Assembly: GCA_004353515.1 (NCBI GenBank)
Contig: SMNZ01000002.1
Span: forward strand, 1-64,000
Direction: 5' to 3'
DNA length: 64,000 bases
Origin: Alteromonadaceae bacterium M269
GTDB lineage: Bacteria; Pseudomonadota; Gammaproteobacteria; Enterobacterales; Alteromonadaceae
Each line of letters begins with the position of its first letter. Position 1 is the stretch's first letter. The notes below the pieces were generated by a model. That model was not told where the DNA came from. It saw only the letters and a program-made list of their open reading frames with translations, and did not search any database. Positions 15,481 through 25,175 of this stretch are shown one piece after another. A program made the position numbers and the translations under genes.

Positions 15481-16310
15481 CCATCGGCTCTATACAGAAT
15501 CCCATCACCAAACATGCCATTTGACTCTCTTCGTCTTTTGAAATCTTCAAAGGCTTCGCAGTTTTGTTCATCCATATAACAGTTAACTCTTAAAACTCTG
15601 TATTCGAAGTTTGGATGTGTATCGCCTGTATCGTGAAAGGCGCAAGGTGCGTTGGTGGCACTGCAACCGAAGTTGTTAATTATTCGAGCGCCTTGTAAGT
15701 CGAAAGCAAGCATACCGAGTTTTAATTGAATGCTGCTAGCTAGCGTTTTGACATCTAAATCGTCGTTACTAATATTCTTAATAATGTTGGCGGCAAATAA
15801 GTCAGCTGCTTCTTCATTCAATTTGCTAGTGGTGGTTTCTCGGTTAAATATTGTTGAATCAGCGTTGATTGCTCTTCCTTCATGTCCATTTGTGAGGTGG
15901 CCGAGTTCGTGGAGAACAAAATAGTTCAGAACATCCGTTCCCGATAAAATGCCTTGGTCGCTGAGTTGACCAAGTAATCCATAGGGCTTCATCCATTCTG
16001 AGAATGCATCGGCCTGTACGACTATGCATCGGCACTCTCTGAGTACAAACATCATATCAGTTGGTGTGAATGACAAGTAACCTTGATTTACCCAGACTAA
16101 GGCCGTCCCAGCTTCTTTGAGTTCGCCAGAGTACAGGTAGAGTTCCTCTCTACCTAGAAGTTGGTTTACTTCCCAGATGGATTTTGAAGCCACGCCTAAA
16201 GCTTTGTCTGAGAGTTCCAAGCCATATTGTTTGATTGGGTTTATGTGATTCGGCTTATCGCAGGCAGATAAAGCAGTCCACAAAATAAGGAATACAATGA
16301 ACTTCTTCAT
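15474..16310 (-). CDS. lipoprotein zinc metalloprotease (zincin, HELGH)
   Basis: A 278-aa protein with a lipoprotein signal (MKKFIVFLILWTALSAC; Cys17). It has HELGHLTNGH near residue 134, the HExxH zinc and catalytic motif, and NEEAADLFAANII about 30 residues later, whose Glu is a likely third ligand. This spacing and the EExAD motif are those of M48/ImmA-like gluzincins. It may process envelope or periplasmic proteins. Its TAG stop is formed by the edge of a REP element (GGC TTG TAG), so the natural C-terminus may have been replaced. It overlaps the upstream gene by 4 nt (ATGA). Confidence 0.75.
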   Translation of the reverse strand: MKKFIVFLILWTALSACDKPNHINPIKQYGLELSDKALGVASKSIWEVNQLLGREELYLYSGELKEAGTALVWVNQGYLSFTPTDMMFVLRECRCIVVQADAFSEWMKPYGLLGQLSDQGILSGTDVLNYFVLHELGHLTNGHEGRAINADSTIFNRETTTSKLNEEAADLFAANIIKNISNDDLDVKTLASSIQLKLGMLAFDLQGARIINNFGCSATNAPCAFHDTGDTHPNFEYRVLRVNCYMDEQNCEAFEDFKRRRESNGMFGDGILYRADGL

Positions 16311-16903
16311 GGCCTTGACGCTTCGAATATAAGTTTGTTGAGAAGCGCTTGTTGCTCATTTCCATCTGCATCTTTGGAATCTAGAATTTTTTGGCGTGTT
16401 GTCATGGCGGTTTCGAAGAGTTTATCTGCGCGTTCTAGTGAGGAAGTTTTTGATTCGTTTATTGGCGATTGCAGTCCAATACAGACGGTATTGATGGCGG
16501 CGAGAATGCCAACTAAGCGCAGCGTTTTGTCCTTAAGCTTGGTTTCGTCAATTTTGCCTGCACCTGCTTCAGGTTGAACGACTTGCCCGGAGAATGCTGC
16601 GATAAAGGTGATGATTGCTGCTGCGATAATACCCAACCATTTGAGTGTGTTTTCAATCAATTGGTAGCGCTTTGCGCTTTCAACATGTTCGTAAATGAGC
16701 TTATTAACCTTCTCAAAGGCTGTATCGAGATCTTGCTTTGATAGGTTAGTTTCGTTAATCGCAGCTGCATCCACACTCATGACTCTGGAGGGGAGTATAT
16801 TGATAGACTCCGCATTATAGAAGCCAACGAATAGGCCTACGCCTAACAAGAGTAGACTGATAAATATAAGTGGATATTTGGATTTCCTTTTGTGGGAGGC
16901 CAC
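16307..16903 (-). CDS. membrane protein, partner of the lipoprotein protease
   Basis: A 198-aa protein with three hydrophobic stretches: YPLIFISLLLLGVGLFVGFY near 10-29, WLGIIAAAIITFIAAFSG near 88-105, and LVGILAAINTVCIGL near 130. The start is GTG with GAGGAA just upstream. The periplasmic loop and C-terminal tail are helical and charged. The last codons overlap the start of the protease gene, so the two are one operon. No family is recognised. Confidence 0.65.
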   Translation of the reverse strand: MASHKRKSKYPLIFISLLLLGVGLFVGFYNAESINILPSRVMSVDAAAINETNLSKQDLDTAFEKVNKLIYEHVESAKRYQLIENTLKWLGIIAAAIITFIAAFSGQVVQPEAGAGKIDETKLKDKTLRLVGILAAINTVCIGLQSPINESKTSSLERADKLFETAMTTRQKILDSKDADGNEQQALLNKLIFEASRP

Positions 16904-17055
16904 AAACTTTCCTCAAAGGTTTGTATGTACTGCTAATAAACATGCCGCAGCGAAAAGAGAAAGTAAATACTCAGGTTGATTCGTGCTGTGATAGACGCAT
17001 TTTAAGGGATAGATTTCAATCAGCTCAACGAGTAATGTAGGCAGAGAGTTCGATG

Positions 17056-17166
17056 GTAGTAGTTGGATTTATCCGCGAATAAGCTTTTAATAAAGTTACT
17101 GTTCGCGCGCAAGCGCAGCTCCTACAGGAAAGTATTCGGTTGTAGTAGCCGGATTTATCCGCGAAT
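17056..17166. repeat. REP cluster
   Basis: Inverted-type GTAGTTGGATTTATCCGCG at 17059, direct GTTCGCGCGCAAGCGCAGCT then CCTACAGG at 17101-17128, and inverted GTAGCCGGATTTATCCGCG at 17145. It lies between two unrelated genes. Confidence 0.7.
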
Positions 17167-17268
17167 GGTGGTGTATTTGGGAAGAATCAGAGTCTAAAAG
17201 CTTGCCCGTTGTATCTCTAAAAGCTGGTGAGCTTAACAACAAAAAAAGCGGTTTAGGATAACAATAAG

Positions 17269-17904
17269 ATGAAAGAGAAGAAGTTTAACGCTGAGCTGAT
17301 TATTTCTATTACAGCTATGGTCACCGCAATTGTGGCTGTTGTGGTTGGAATGGTGCAAACGCAAGTTATGCAAGATGAAAGTCTTGCAGAGCGTGAGCAT
17401 CAAAAGCTGTCGGTTACGCCTTCTCTTTGGCTGTCCCGCAACATTTGGGATGACGGAGAAAAGGAATATTTATCTTTCACCATTAAGAATCAAGGATTAG
17501 GTCCTGCTGTTATTGAGGATTTTAGTGTTTCTTATCGAGGTGAGAAAGTCAGCGATTGGTTTGAACTGCTCTCTAAGATTAGTTTAGATGTGCACGGTTC
17601 AGATTTGCTGAATGGTAGAGCATTTCCTGCTAACTCACAACGCGTGAATGATGGGCATATTATTCCTGCTGAGGAGATGCTAAAACCGGTGCAGATAAAT
17701 GGCGATAAGGATGTTCTATCCTTACTTGTTCGCGGTAATGAACACATCACCATGTCTTTGTGTTATTGCTCTTTTTACGAAGACTGTTGGCAAACTCAAC
17801 TACATAAACGTCCTGAGCCGGTGGAGTCATGTCCCGAGAGTGATGTTTACTTTAATAGCTCATTATTTCGAGAGCCTAAGCTGAGAAACCTCGATAAGCA
17901 GTAG
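17269..17904 (+). CDS. inner-membrane-anchored hypothetical protein
   Basis: A 211-aa protein with one N-terminal membrane segment (LIISITAMVTAIVAVVVGMV) followed by a charged stretch and a beta-rich domain (YLSFTIKNQGLGPAVIEDFSV). Cys occur in LCYCSFYEDCW and ESCPES. The extracytoplasmic or cytoplasmic side is not certain. No family is recognised. Single gene between REP clusters. Confidence 0.6.
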   Translation: MKEKKFNAELIISITAMVTAIVAVVVGMVQTQVMQDESLAEREHQKLSVTPSLWLSRNIWDDGEKEYLSFTIKNQGLGPAVIEDFSVSYRGEKVSDWFELLSKISLDVHGSDLLNGRAFPANSQRVNDGHIIPAEEMLKPVQINGDKDVLSLLVRGNEHITMSLCYCSFYEDCWQTQLHKRPEPVESCPESDVYFNSSLFREPKLRNLDKQ

Positions 17905-18009
17905 AGCTGGTGTTTTTGGTATTTGAGCCATTTTACAACCGCTTACAATTCGTTCGGCCACTTGGCGATACAAATAACGCTAAGATAATGATAACTCACA
18001 ATAATATGT

Positions 18010-19032
18010 ATGAGCGCAATGAAAAAAACTCTCTTAATCTTATTCCTTAGTCTTTCGAATTTAACAATTTCTTCAGCTAACGAAGAGGCTTATCTGCTCT
18101 ATAAACAAGAAAAATACAGTGAAGTGATTGATAAGTTTGAACGGTCGAAGCCTAAGTCATTTGAAGATTTTGAGACCTTAATTTATACGCAACTTGAAGT
18201 AGATGTGGATGATGCTGAAGAGTCTGTAGAAGATATGCTGGAGGCTTTACCCGAGCATTATCGTGCACACCTGTTATCTGCCAGCGTAATGGGTGCACAG
18301 GCTTCTAATGGAATTTTTGGTGCGCTGGGTTATGCCAAGAAAGCTAAAAAAGGCTTGGAGAAAGCGATAGAACTTGCGCCGGATAATATTGACGCTCTCA
18401 ACGGGCTAGTGAGTTTTCATTTAGCGGCTCCCTCTATTGCTGGTGGAGATAAAGATGAAGCTCGCAAGCTGGTTGATAAAATTAAAAAACTAGATGCTAA
18501 AGAAGGGCAGTTTGCCGAAGCGCGATATTTGATGGCGACTGATGAGTCGGAGTCTGCTGAATCGATATTGAATGCTTTGGCTGGGCAGGAAGATACAAAA
18601 GCGCGTGCTTTGTTTGTATTAGCAGGGTTTTACAACAATGATGAGACAAGAGAGAAGGCGCTTGAGCATTATCGCAAGGTGCTTGCTGTCGATTTGAAGT
18701 TAGCTGAGTTAGATGATAAATCACGTGAACGCCATCAACGCTGGAACATGCTGGCGAATTACCGTATCGGGCAACTTGCGTTGGCAACGTCTGAGCATAG
18801 CCAAGAAGGTATAGCGGCGTTAACCCAGTACATTAATGAATATCAGGCTACCGATGCAGATGTTTATGGTATGCCGAGTTTGTCATGGGCGAGGCTACGT
18901 TTGATTGAACTGTTGTTGAATGCTGGTGATGTCAATCAAGCGAAGATAGTAGAGCCACAATTAAACGATTTGGACGAAAGTCGTTATAAGAAAATCCGCA
19001 AGAAGTTAGCTAAGCGGATTGATAAGGCATAG
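18010..19032 (+). CDS. secreted TPR-repeat protein
   Basis: A 340-aa protein with a signal peptide (MSAMKKTLLILFLSLSNLTISSA) and repeated helix pairs of the tetratricopeptide type: EAYLLYKQEKYSEVIDKFE, GYAKKAKKGLEKAIELAPDNIDALNGLVSFHLA, EKALEHYRKVLAVD. TPR arrays bind peptides or other proteins and are common in periplasmic scaffolds. The start is ATG at 18010; ATG at 18019 is an alternative. A four-unit REP array follows. Confidence 0.75.
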   Translation: MSAMKKTLLILFLSLSNLTISSANEEAYLLYKQEKYSEVIDKFERSKPKSFEDFETLIYTQLEVDVDDAEESVEDMLEALPEHYRAHLLSASVMGAQASNGIFGALGYAKKAKKGLEKAIELAPDNIDALNGLVSFHLAAPSIAGGDKDEARKLVDKIKKLDAKEGQFAEARYLMATDESESAESILNALAGQEDTKARALFVLAGFYNNDETREKALEHYRKVLAVDLKLAELDDKSRERHQRWNMLANYRIGQLALATSEHSQEGIAALTQYINEYQATDADVYGMPSLSWARLRLIELLLNAGDVNQAKIVEPQLNDLDESRYKKIRKKLAKRIDKA

Positions 19033-19046
19033 AGTATTCAGAGGGC

Positions 19047-19369
19047 GATTCGCGAGCAAGCTCTGCTCCTACGGGAAGGTATTCAAATGTAGGACGAATT
19101 TATCCACGAAAAGTGGCTCAATTGAAGAGATATTCGCGAGCAAGCTCGACTCCTACAGGAAGATGTTTAATTGTAGGAACAGGATTTATCCGCGAAAGGT
19201 GGCTTAATCGAAGAGATATTCGCGAGCAAGCTCGGCTCCTACAGGAAGGTATTCAGTTGTAGGAGTCGGATTTATCCGCGAAAGGTGGCTCCATTGAAGA
19301 GATATTTGCGAGCAAGCTCAGCTCCTACAGGAAGGTATTCAATTGTAGGAGCTGGATTTATCCGCGAAT
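19047..19369. repeat. four-unit tandem REP array, about 86 bp per unit
   Basis: TTCGCGAGCAAGCTC starts at 19049, 19133, 19219 and, as TTTGCGAGCAAGCTC, at 19305, giving spacings of 84, 86 and 86 bp. Each unit holds a direct REP (…GCTCCTACAGGAAGGTATTC) and an inverted partner (TGTAGGAGC-GGATTTATCC-GCGAA). The unit is thus a REP pair that was duplicated in tandem. A short frame across it is spurious. Confidence 0.85.
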
Positions 19370-19387
19370 AGTGGTGAGCCTAACGAA

Positions 19388-20908
19388 TTACTCCGATGTT
19401 GTGATAACGATTTTATTCTTCAAACTCTTGTCATCTAAACGACCGTAAAACATCACTAAATCGGACTTACCGTCGCCGTTAACATCTTCATTGGTGATGG
19501 TTTGTCCATTCTGGGGAATATTCAAATCATGAGAAGAAGCTCTTCTCACAAAAGCTCTGTCGCCACTGTTGTCACCCAAACGAACTTTGACCTTGTCGGT
19601 ACCATCTGATAGCAGCAAATCTTTTAAGTTGTCGCCATTAACATCTCTAAGGCGGACCATAGGGTTACCTGATTGGCCTGAGGTCAAGCTAAAGCGAATT
19701 TCGACATCGTCTCTGACCAGAGGTTTAGATTCGAATTGTTCATTGCCATTCATACCAAACACCAGAATGTCTTGTTTCACCTTTCCGGAGAAAAGAGCAC
19801 CAACGATATCGGAAATCGAGATATCGAATGAAGAAACCAGCGCTTCCATTTTCTTGTCGTCGTTTAGGTCGACTAACGAGATATCAGTCAGGCGCTCGTC
19901 TATGGCAATGCGCGTACTCGGTGTTGTTGGGTAGCGTAGTTTGCCATCCACGATTTCCCCAAAATAGAATTCGAAGTCGTTGACTTGCTTAAGCACACTT
20001 GAACCTTGGGTGTAGGTCACAACCAAATCGGCGATGTCATCGCCATTAACATCTGCAACTTCTTCGAGGACTTTATGAAGAATATTACTTTGGTCTTTTT
20101 GCGAGCCGTCGGCTTCACGAAGATCCCACCAATAGATTGAATCAATATCCTGATTGATATTCACCACCATGGGCTCTTCTGCAAACACACCGTCTTCGGA
20201 CTGCAAATAGATATTCAGTTTACCGAGCTCGGAAGCGACTATATCCGTGTTTTGGTCGTTATTCATATCGACATATTGCAAACGCGGTGGTCTGAAATTA
20301 ATGCTATCGGTGAACACATCCATTTGTCCTGATGTGGCAATCGACTGCTGGTGACGCGTATTACATTCGCAAGATACCCACAAATTGGTATGTTCAAAGT
20401 GCGGGAGAATAAAGTCATCGACTTTGTCTTCATTGAGGTCTCGAACAAATCTCTTTCTTCGGAAAAAAGAAGGTTTGTCGGTTAAGTAAACCGAGCTGAT
20501 TTCTTGCTCATTGACGAGCTGTGACTTCTGATTCTTATGCGCTTGAACGTATCTTTTGATATGAGATTTTGTGAGGAAGTAAATATCCTGCAATCCATTT
20601 TCCTGCTCTACACCCATATCAAAAGCGATAATATTCTCTGGCACGGCTAAACGATCGAGTTCTACATGTTTACCCTGTTCATTGGCACCTAAAACTATCA
20701 TCCAGAGTTTTTCTTTCTCATCGGTGCCAAAAACAAGTAATTCTTTTTCATCACCTTCATACAAATTGAGTACGGTGACAGGTCGAGTCACAGTCAAGCC
20801 GATATCAATGGTTTGGTTGGAAAAGGAAAGCTTGTCTTGAGCAAAAGTGAAAGAGGAAACGAGAGCACAAAACGCACCCAAAAGAGGAGTTCGAAAACGC
20901 ATAGCCAA
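19388..20908 (-). CDS. secreted FG-GAP/VCBS repeat protein
   Basis: A 506-aa protein with a signal peptide (TPLLGAFCALVSSFTFAQD). Six or more repeats of the calcium-loop type follow: DLNEDKVDD, DMNNDQNTD, DVNGDDIAD, DLNDDKKME, DVNGDNLKD and DVNGDGKSD. Such repeats form beta-propellers that bind calcium and often carbohydrate or protein ligands. The TTG start at 20908 has AAGGA at 6 nt; the ATG two codons later is also possible. It points the same way as the chitobiase operon but is separated by a large hairpin, so is likely its own unit. Confidence 0.8.
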   Translation of the reverse strand: MAMRFRTPLLGAFCALVSSFTFAQDKLSFSNQTIDIGLTVTRPVTVLNLYEGDEKELLVFGTDEKEKLWMIVLGANEQGKHVELDRLAVPENIIAFDMGVEQENGLQDIYFLTKSHIKRYVQAHKNQKSQLVNEQEISSVYLTDKPSFFRRKRFVRDLNEDKVDDFILPHFEHTNLWVSCECNTRHQQSIATSGQMDVFTDSINFRPPRLQYVDMNNDQNTDIVASELGKLNIYLQSEDGVFAEEPMVVNINQDIDSIYWWDLREADGSQKDQSNILHKVLEEVADVNGDDIADLVVTYTQGSSVLKQVNDFEFYFGEIVDGKLRYPTTPSTRIAIDERLTDISLVDLNDDKKMEALVSSFDISISDIVGALFSGKVKQDILVFGMNGNEQFESKPLVRDDVEIRFSLTSGQSGNPMVRLRDVNGDNLKDLLLSDGTDKVKVRLGDNSGDRAFVRRASSHDLNIPQNGQTITNEDVNGDGKSDLVMFYGRLDDKSLKNKIVITTSE

Positions 20909-21023
20909 ATTTATTCCTTTAAGTAAAACAACGGAGTACGGGTTTTATCAGATTGGCTTTTGGTTGCATAGTTCAGTTTTGTTTGCCTCATTTCTTACAA
21001 AGTTATGAGTTAGAAATGGGGAA

Positions 21024-21073
21024 ACACCTAGAGCCATGCTGCTTTCGTGGGAGATTACGAAGGCTCCAGGTGT
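21024..21073. terminator. large cruciform/terminator between two minus-strand genes
   Basis: ACACCTAGAGCC at 21024-21035 pairs with GGCTCCAGGTGT at 21062-21073 with one mismatch, and an inner TTCGT/ACGAA stem tightens the loop. It lies 9 bp beyond the stop of the GH20 gene and probably ends the leftward operon. No strong U run follows. Confidence 0.5.
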
Positions 21074-21081
21074 CAAAGCGG

Positions 21082-23703
21082 TTATTGAAATGTTACAAAT
21101 TCGCTGCGACCGGCGCGGCTCTTATCCGCTGAACGTGCGCGAATTTCAATATTTTGAGAAACCTCAACTGGCCCATTGTATGGTTGCCACTGACCACCTT
21201 GAGTACGATATTCAATAGGTAACCCCGGGAAAATCAGATTGGCTTGTAGTTTCTTATCAATGATTTTGGCACCTACAGTGGGAATACGGTAGAAGACATC
21301 GTTTTTGTCGAGCTTAAGAAACTCTTTGTGACCTAAGGTATTCGCAAAATTCTGCCACTCTGAATCTCTTTGTTGTCTCATGCTTTCGGTAAAGTGATTG
21401 GTTTCCTTGCTGTAAAGCTCACCTTGATAGTTATATGGAACTTCCCACTCAGGTTTGTGCCAAGCGCGTTCGGCAAGTGCTAATAAGCGCGGGAAAATTT
21501 GATACTGAGCCTGGTTATCTGAGCGAATAGTTTCACTCCATAAATGCCCTTGAATACCTATAAAGCCTTTTCCGGGTTGCAGCATGGAATCGCGGTCATC
21601 GAGTTGGTAATCAGCATCGACATTGTTTTGCCAAAACTCAGCATGTGCAGGCAGGTTGCCTGGCATAAATTCGAAAATCTTACGCGTGTTCGTGTGCCTT
21701 GAACCCCAATTGTAGCCCGCTTCCTTTGGATGTGTTTCGTGCGGGAAGTCGAAGTACAACGCATCTGGCGTTGATAACACGGCTTGCCAACCTCTGTTCG
21801 CTTGGCTGTGCGCTGTTTTATGACCTCCAGAGTAGAGAGTCTCCCACAGGTTAGTCTGCACAACGGGTGGCATATAACGTATGCGTGGATTTGACATACC
21901 GTCGCTCCAGCCAGCAGGCTCTATCCCTTTTTTGTGGAGTAACGAGGCTATCTTCTCAATAAAGTAACCTGCTAAATCGTGCGCATCGTTGAGAGCGAGT
22001 TGTGGATCATCAAACAGTGCTTTGCACTCAGGAGAGTCTACCCAGGCACCTGCCGTTTCATCGGCACCAATGTGATAGCGCGTCAGCGGGTGACCAGCCT
22101 GATCATGTAAGGCTTTAATTTCATCGATGACTTTTCCAATAAACTCATAAGACGAAGGTAAGCAAACGTTGATGGTATTGTCGTTGTAATGCTGAATGCT
22201 GCTGTATTCGGTCGTGTCGTCGAAATCACTCAGCAAAAACTCAGTTGCCTTTTCTGGTTGCTCTTTTTGCATGTAGTAGTGATAACGTGCTTCCATAGCT
22301 TTTACCGCCGCTCGTGAGTGGCCTGGCATATCGAAAGAGGGAAGAACCTGGATGTGTCTTTCTGTGGCGGCACGCAGGATCTCTAGGTAATCTGCTTTCG
22401 TGTAAAAGCCATCGCGAATTGGGTCAGGGTCGGCTCCACTGCCTAGCTGTGGTAATAAACACTCATTTTCTTGCAAGTCGTGACAACGTCGGCTGCCTAG
22501 GCCTGTTAGCTCAGGTAAGTCTTGAATTTCTAAACGCCAACCTTCATCGTCGCCTAAGTGCAAGTGCAGCTTATTCATTTTGTAGTTCGCCATTTGGTCC
22601 ATCAACTTGAGGATAAAGGCTTTACTGTGGAAGTTACGCGATACGTCTACGTGCATACCTCTGAATTGGAATCTTGGGCTGTCTTCAACAGTGACAAAAG
22701 GAAGCGTGCGGGTATTAAGGTCAGCTAACCTCGATATGGACGTTATTGCATAGGCTGCACCGCTCTTATCAGCGCTTTCGATGAGGATATTTTTAGGGGT
22801 GATGTCGAGTGTATAACTACCTTTGGGGAGTTGATTATCATCGACTCTTTTTATCGCAACGGCAACACTGTCAGCGTTGTCATTTAGAGCAAAACCTAAA
22901 GATTCTAAGTTAGACAACGCATATTTTATGCTGTCAGAGCCGAACTCGTTTGATGCAATACGAAGGCCTTTGCTGATATCTAAACTTCCATCGATATTTT
23001 TGCGGGATACCGAGCTTGGTGACGGTATGATGCCAACATCTACGTTGGATTTATCATCGCTGATATCCTGATTTTTGTCGTAAATATAGGCGCTGTCCGC
23101 TAGCTGCGTGTTGTCTCCAGGCGCTCTAACAAAGTCACTCTCCCAGTCTAAATCTGTCGCGTATGGTCTAATTTCGAGGCCAGTTTCTTTGTCATCATAA
23201 GGACGTGTGCTGGCGATAGTTTTCGCTTGTGTCGTGTCAGATACCACATAGTAGTTGGGCATCATTCGAGCTTCGGTCAAGTTAAGACCGTTGACGATAA
23301 ACTCTACTGTTTTTGATTCGCCTGCAGTAAAAGATGTGAAGCTTTCTGAAGGTGAAATACGATTGAGGTCACCATTCACATGCTCAATATTGAACTCGCC
23401 TGGCAAGCTGCGGTTGAGTTTATCGACTGAGCTAAAGTAAATACTCCAATCTTTGGTTGTAATGGCTTTAGGTGAAGTTAATGTAATCGCTGCTCGATAA
23501 CAGCTTTGCTCAATATCGGGTAGGCACTTTCCGTCACCTCGGTTTTCAAGTACTTCGAAGTTGACTACGAGAGTGTCTGCAATTTCGTCGATTATGGCCT
23601 GATTATCTTGCGTTTGTGGTGGTGACTCAGCATTGGGTTGAGAGTCACACCCATACAGGCATAAAAGCGTAAAAAATGCCGTAGTTATTGTCTGCTTTTT
23701 CAT
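21082..23703 (-). CDS. GH20 beta-N-acetylhexosaminidase, chitobiase type, lipoprotein
   Basis: Releases GlcNAc from the non-reducing end of chitobiose and related glycans. The 873-aa length and layout match Serratia chitobiase: a lipobox (LYGC, Cys19), an N-terminal carbohydrate-binding-like domain to about 190, a GH20b domain, the TIM barrel from about 340, and a C-terminal beta domain (…IEYRTQGGQWQPYNGPVEV). Active-site landmarks are FRGMHVDVSRNFH, LHLHLGDDEGWRLEI and YHIGADETAG with the Asp-Glu pair. It is the last gene of the rpiR-led operon and follows the symporter by 24 nt. Likely on the outer membrane or periplasmic face. Confidence 0.92.
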   Translation of the reverse strand: MKKQTITTAFFTLLCLYGCDSQPNAESPPQTQDNQAIIDEIADTLVVNFEVLENRGDGKCLPDIEQSCYRAAITLTSPKAITTKDWSIYFSSVDKLNRSLPGEFNIEHVNGDLNRISPSESFTSFTAGESKTVEFIVNGLNLTEARMMPNYYVVSDTTQAKTIASTRPYDDKETGLEIRPYATDLDWESDFVRAPGDNTQLADSAYIYDKNQDISDDKSNVDVGIIPSPSSVSRKNIDGSLDISKGLRIASNEFGSDSIKYALSNLESLGFALNDNADSVAVAIKRVDDNQLPKGSYTLDITPKNILIESADKSGAAYAITSISRLADLNTRTLPFVTVEDSPRFQFRGMHVDVSRNFHSKAFILKLMDQMANYKMNKLHLHLGDDEGWRLEIQDLPELTGLGSRRCHDLQENECLLPQLGSGADPDPIRDGFYTKADYLEILRAATERHIQVLPSFDMPGHSRAAVKAMEARYHYYMQKEQPEKATEFLLSDFDDTTEYSSIQHYNDNTINVCLPSSYEFIGKVIDEIKALHDQAGHPLTRYHIGADETAGAWVDSPECKALFDDPQLALNDAHDLAGYFIEKIASLLHKKGIEPAGWSDGMSNPRIRYMPPVVQTNLWETLYSGGHKTAHSQANRGWQAVLSTPDALYFDFPHETHPKEAGYNWGSRHTNTRKIFEFMPGNLPAHAEFWQNNVDADYQLDDRDSMLQPGKGFIGIQGHLWSETIRSDNQAQYQIFPRLLALAERAWHKPEWEVPYNYQGELYSKETNHFTESMRQQRDSEWQNFANTLGHKEFLKLDKNDVFYRIPTVGAKIIDKKLQANLIFPGLPIEYRTQGGQWQPYNGPVEVSQNIEIRARSADKSRAGRSEFVTFQ

Positions 23704-23727
23704 CGACGGGTCCTAAAAATTAATGGG

Positions 23728-25164
23728 TTAAAGATTCTTACGAGTTGAAAAAATTTGGTCCAACGCCTCTTCGTCGCTCATGTTACTCACCGGCGTTGAC
23801 ATACTGACAGCAAGTCCAGCCAACGCACTGATGAAAACAGATGGCAATATCGGGTTGCCCCAAAAGGTTAACCAGTCAGCGTTAAGCAATATGACGATAG
23901 AAGTGAATGAGGCACTGATTAGCGAAGCCAAAGCACCTTGCCAGGTAAAGCGAGACCAGAATCGGCCTAACACACCACAAACGAAAAGCCCTGACATCAC
24001 GGTCGCTATCATTTTGGTGATGTAGCCTATGATGTCATCGGAAATACTGGCTAATGCAAGCGCAAGTAAAATGACGAACAAGGTCGCCACTCTGGCATAA
24101 CGCATCATGTTCTCTTCAGCGACAGGTTTTTGATAAAACATATGGCCGATGTCTTTGAGTAGTGAGGCAACGGCAGCGATGGCATCAGAGCTGGCACTGG
24201 ACAAAGTCGCTGAGAGCCCCGCAATCAATACAACCATGCCTATGCCGATGGGCAAAATGGTTGCTGTGAGATAAGGAAAAGCGAAATTTGCGCTCTCTAG
24301 TTCTGGGTTTAATGAGTAAGCAGCCATGCCGACAATGACAGGAATGGCAGAGAATAAGAGGTACAAAATCCCTGAACTTACAAAGGATACACGGGCTGTA
24401 TTGATTGAACGGGCAGAATAGATACGTTGTCTGAAAGAGGGCGTTGCAAGTACGCCAATGCAAATCACGGCAGCCAGTGAGATCGCTGGTAGTGTGCCAA
24501 TTTGAGCAAAGAGAGAGGTATTGGCTGCTGGTTGTGCTGCAAGAATGGTGCTGAGGTCACCCACTTTATTGAAGGTAAATAGGGTTAGCAGAATAAAGCC
24601 AGTAAACAACACAATAGCTTGCAAGGTATCTGCCCATACCACAGCTGTGTAACCACCTATCAGGATATAAAGGGAGAAGCCCAGTGCAATCAGGAATTTG
24701 GCACTCTGAATTTCGATGTCGGTTATCCAGGATAAGTAGGTTGCGCCACCCAGAATATGGGCACCCAACCAACCTATGCTGGCAATAAAGATTAAGCAAC
24801 CGACGCTATTTTTGATGAGTTTATTGGCGCCTACATAAAACGAAAGCTCTTCGCTCATGGTATAGAATCCATGTGCTCTCATAGGAGCAAAAATCCAAGC
24901 GCATAGAATGAGCCCCATAAATCCACCAATACCGTACAGCGCACCTGCCCAACCATTGGCATAACTGAAACCGACCGCACCCATGGATGAACCTGTACCA
25001 ACCAGGGTCGCTAAGGTTGTTCCCAACATCAGGAAAACGGGGAGTCCTCGGCCAGCTAACAAAAAGTCGTCTACGCCTTTGTTCTTTCTCGATACCCACC
25101 ACCCAAGCACTAGCGTTAGTGCCAGGTAGGTAAAAAAGAGACTAAGGAATAGCGAACTGTTCAT
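23728..25164 (-). CDS. sodium/solute symporter (SSS family)
   Basis: A 478-aa protein with about 13 hydrophobic helices, beginning LFLSLFFTYLALTLVLGWWVSRK and GVDDFLLAGRGLPVFLML, the SSF-family opening. GGYTAVVWADTLQAIVLF is the conserved SSS block. It imports a solute with Na+. Its neighbours, RidA, D-aminoacylase and GH20, point to GlcNAc, a GlcNAc-containing glycopeptide fragment or an amino acid as the substrate. The gene lies 11 nt after ridA. Confidence 0.9.
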   Translation of the reverse strand: MNSSLFLSLFFTYLALTLVLGWWVSRKNKGVDDFLLAGRGLPVFLMLGTTLATLVGTGSSMGAVGFSYANGWAGALYGIGGFMGLILCAWIFAPMRAHGFYTMSEELSFYVGANKLIKNSVGCLIFIASIGWLGAHILGGATYLSWITDIEIQSAKFLIALGFSLYILIGGYTAVVWADTLQAIVLFTGFILLTLFTFNKVGDLSTILAAQPAANTSLFAQIGTLPAISLAAVICIGVLATPSFRQRIYSARSINTARVSFVSSGILYLLFSAIPVIVGMAAYSLNPELESANFAFPYLTATILPIGIGMVVLIAGLSATLSSASSDAIAAVASLLKDIGHMFYQKPVAEENMMRYARVATLFVILLALALASISDDIIGYITKMIATVMSGLFVCGVLGRFWSRFTWQGALASLISASFTSIVILLNADWLTFWGNPILPSVFISALAGLAVSMSTPVSNMSDEEALDQIFSTRKNL

Positions 25165-25175
25165 GAATTATGTGC

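Noticed and set aside
19047-19369. CRISPR-like array
   Set aside because: The units are long (about 86 bp), contain inverted REP pairs and have no distinct spacers or cas genes.
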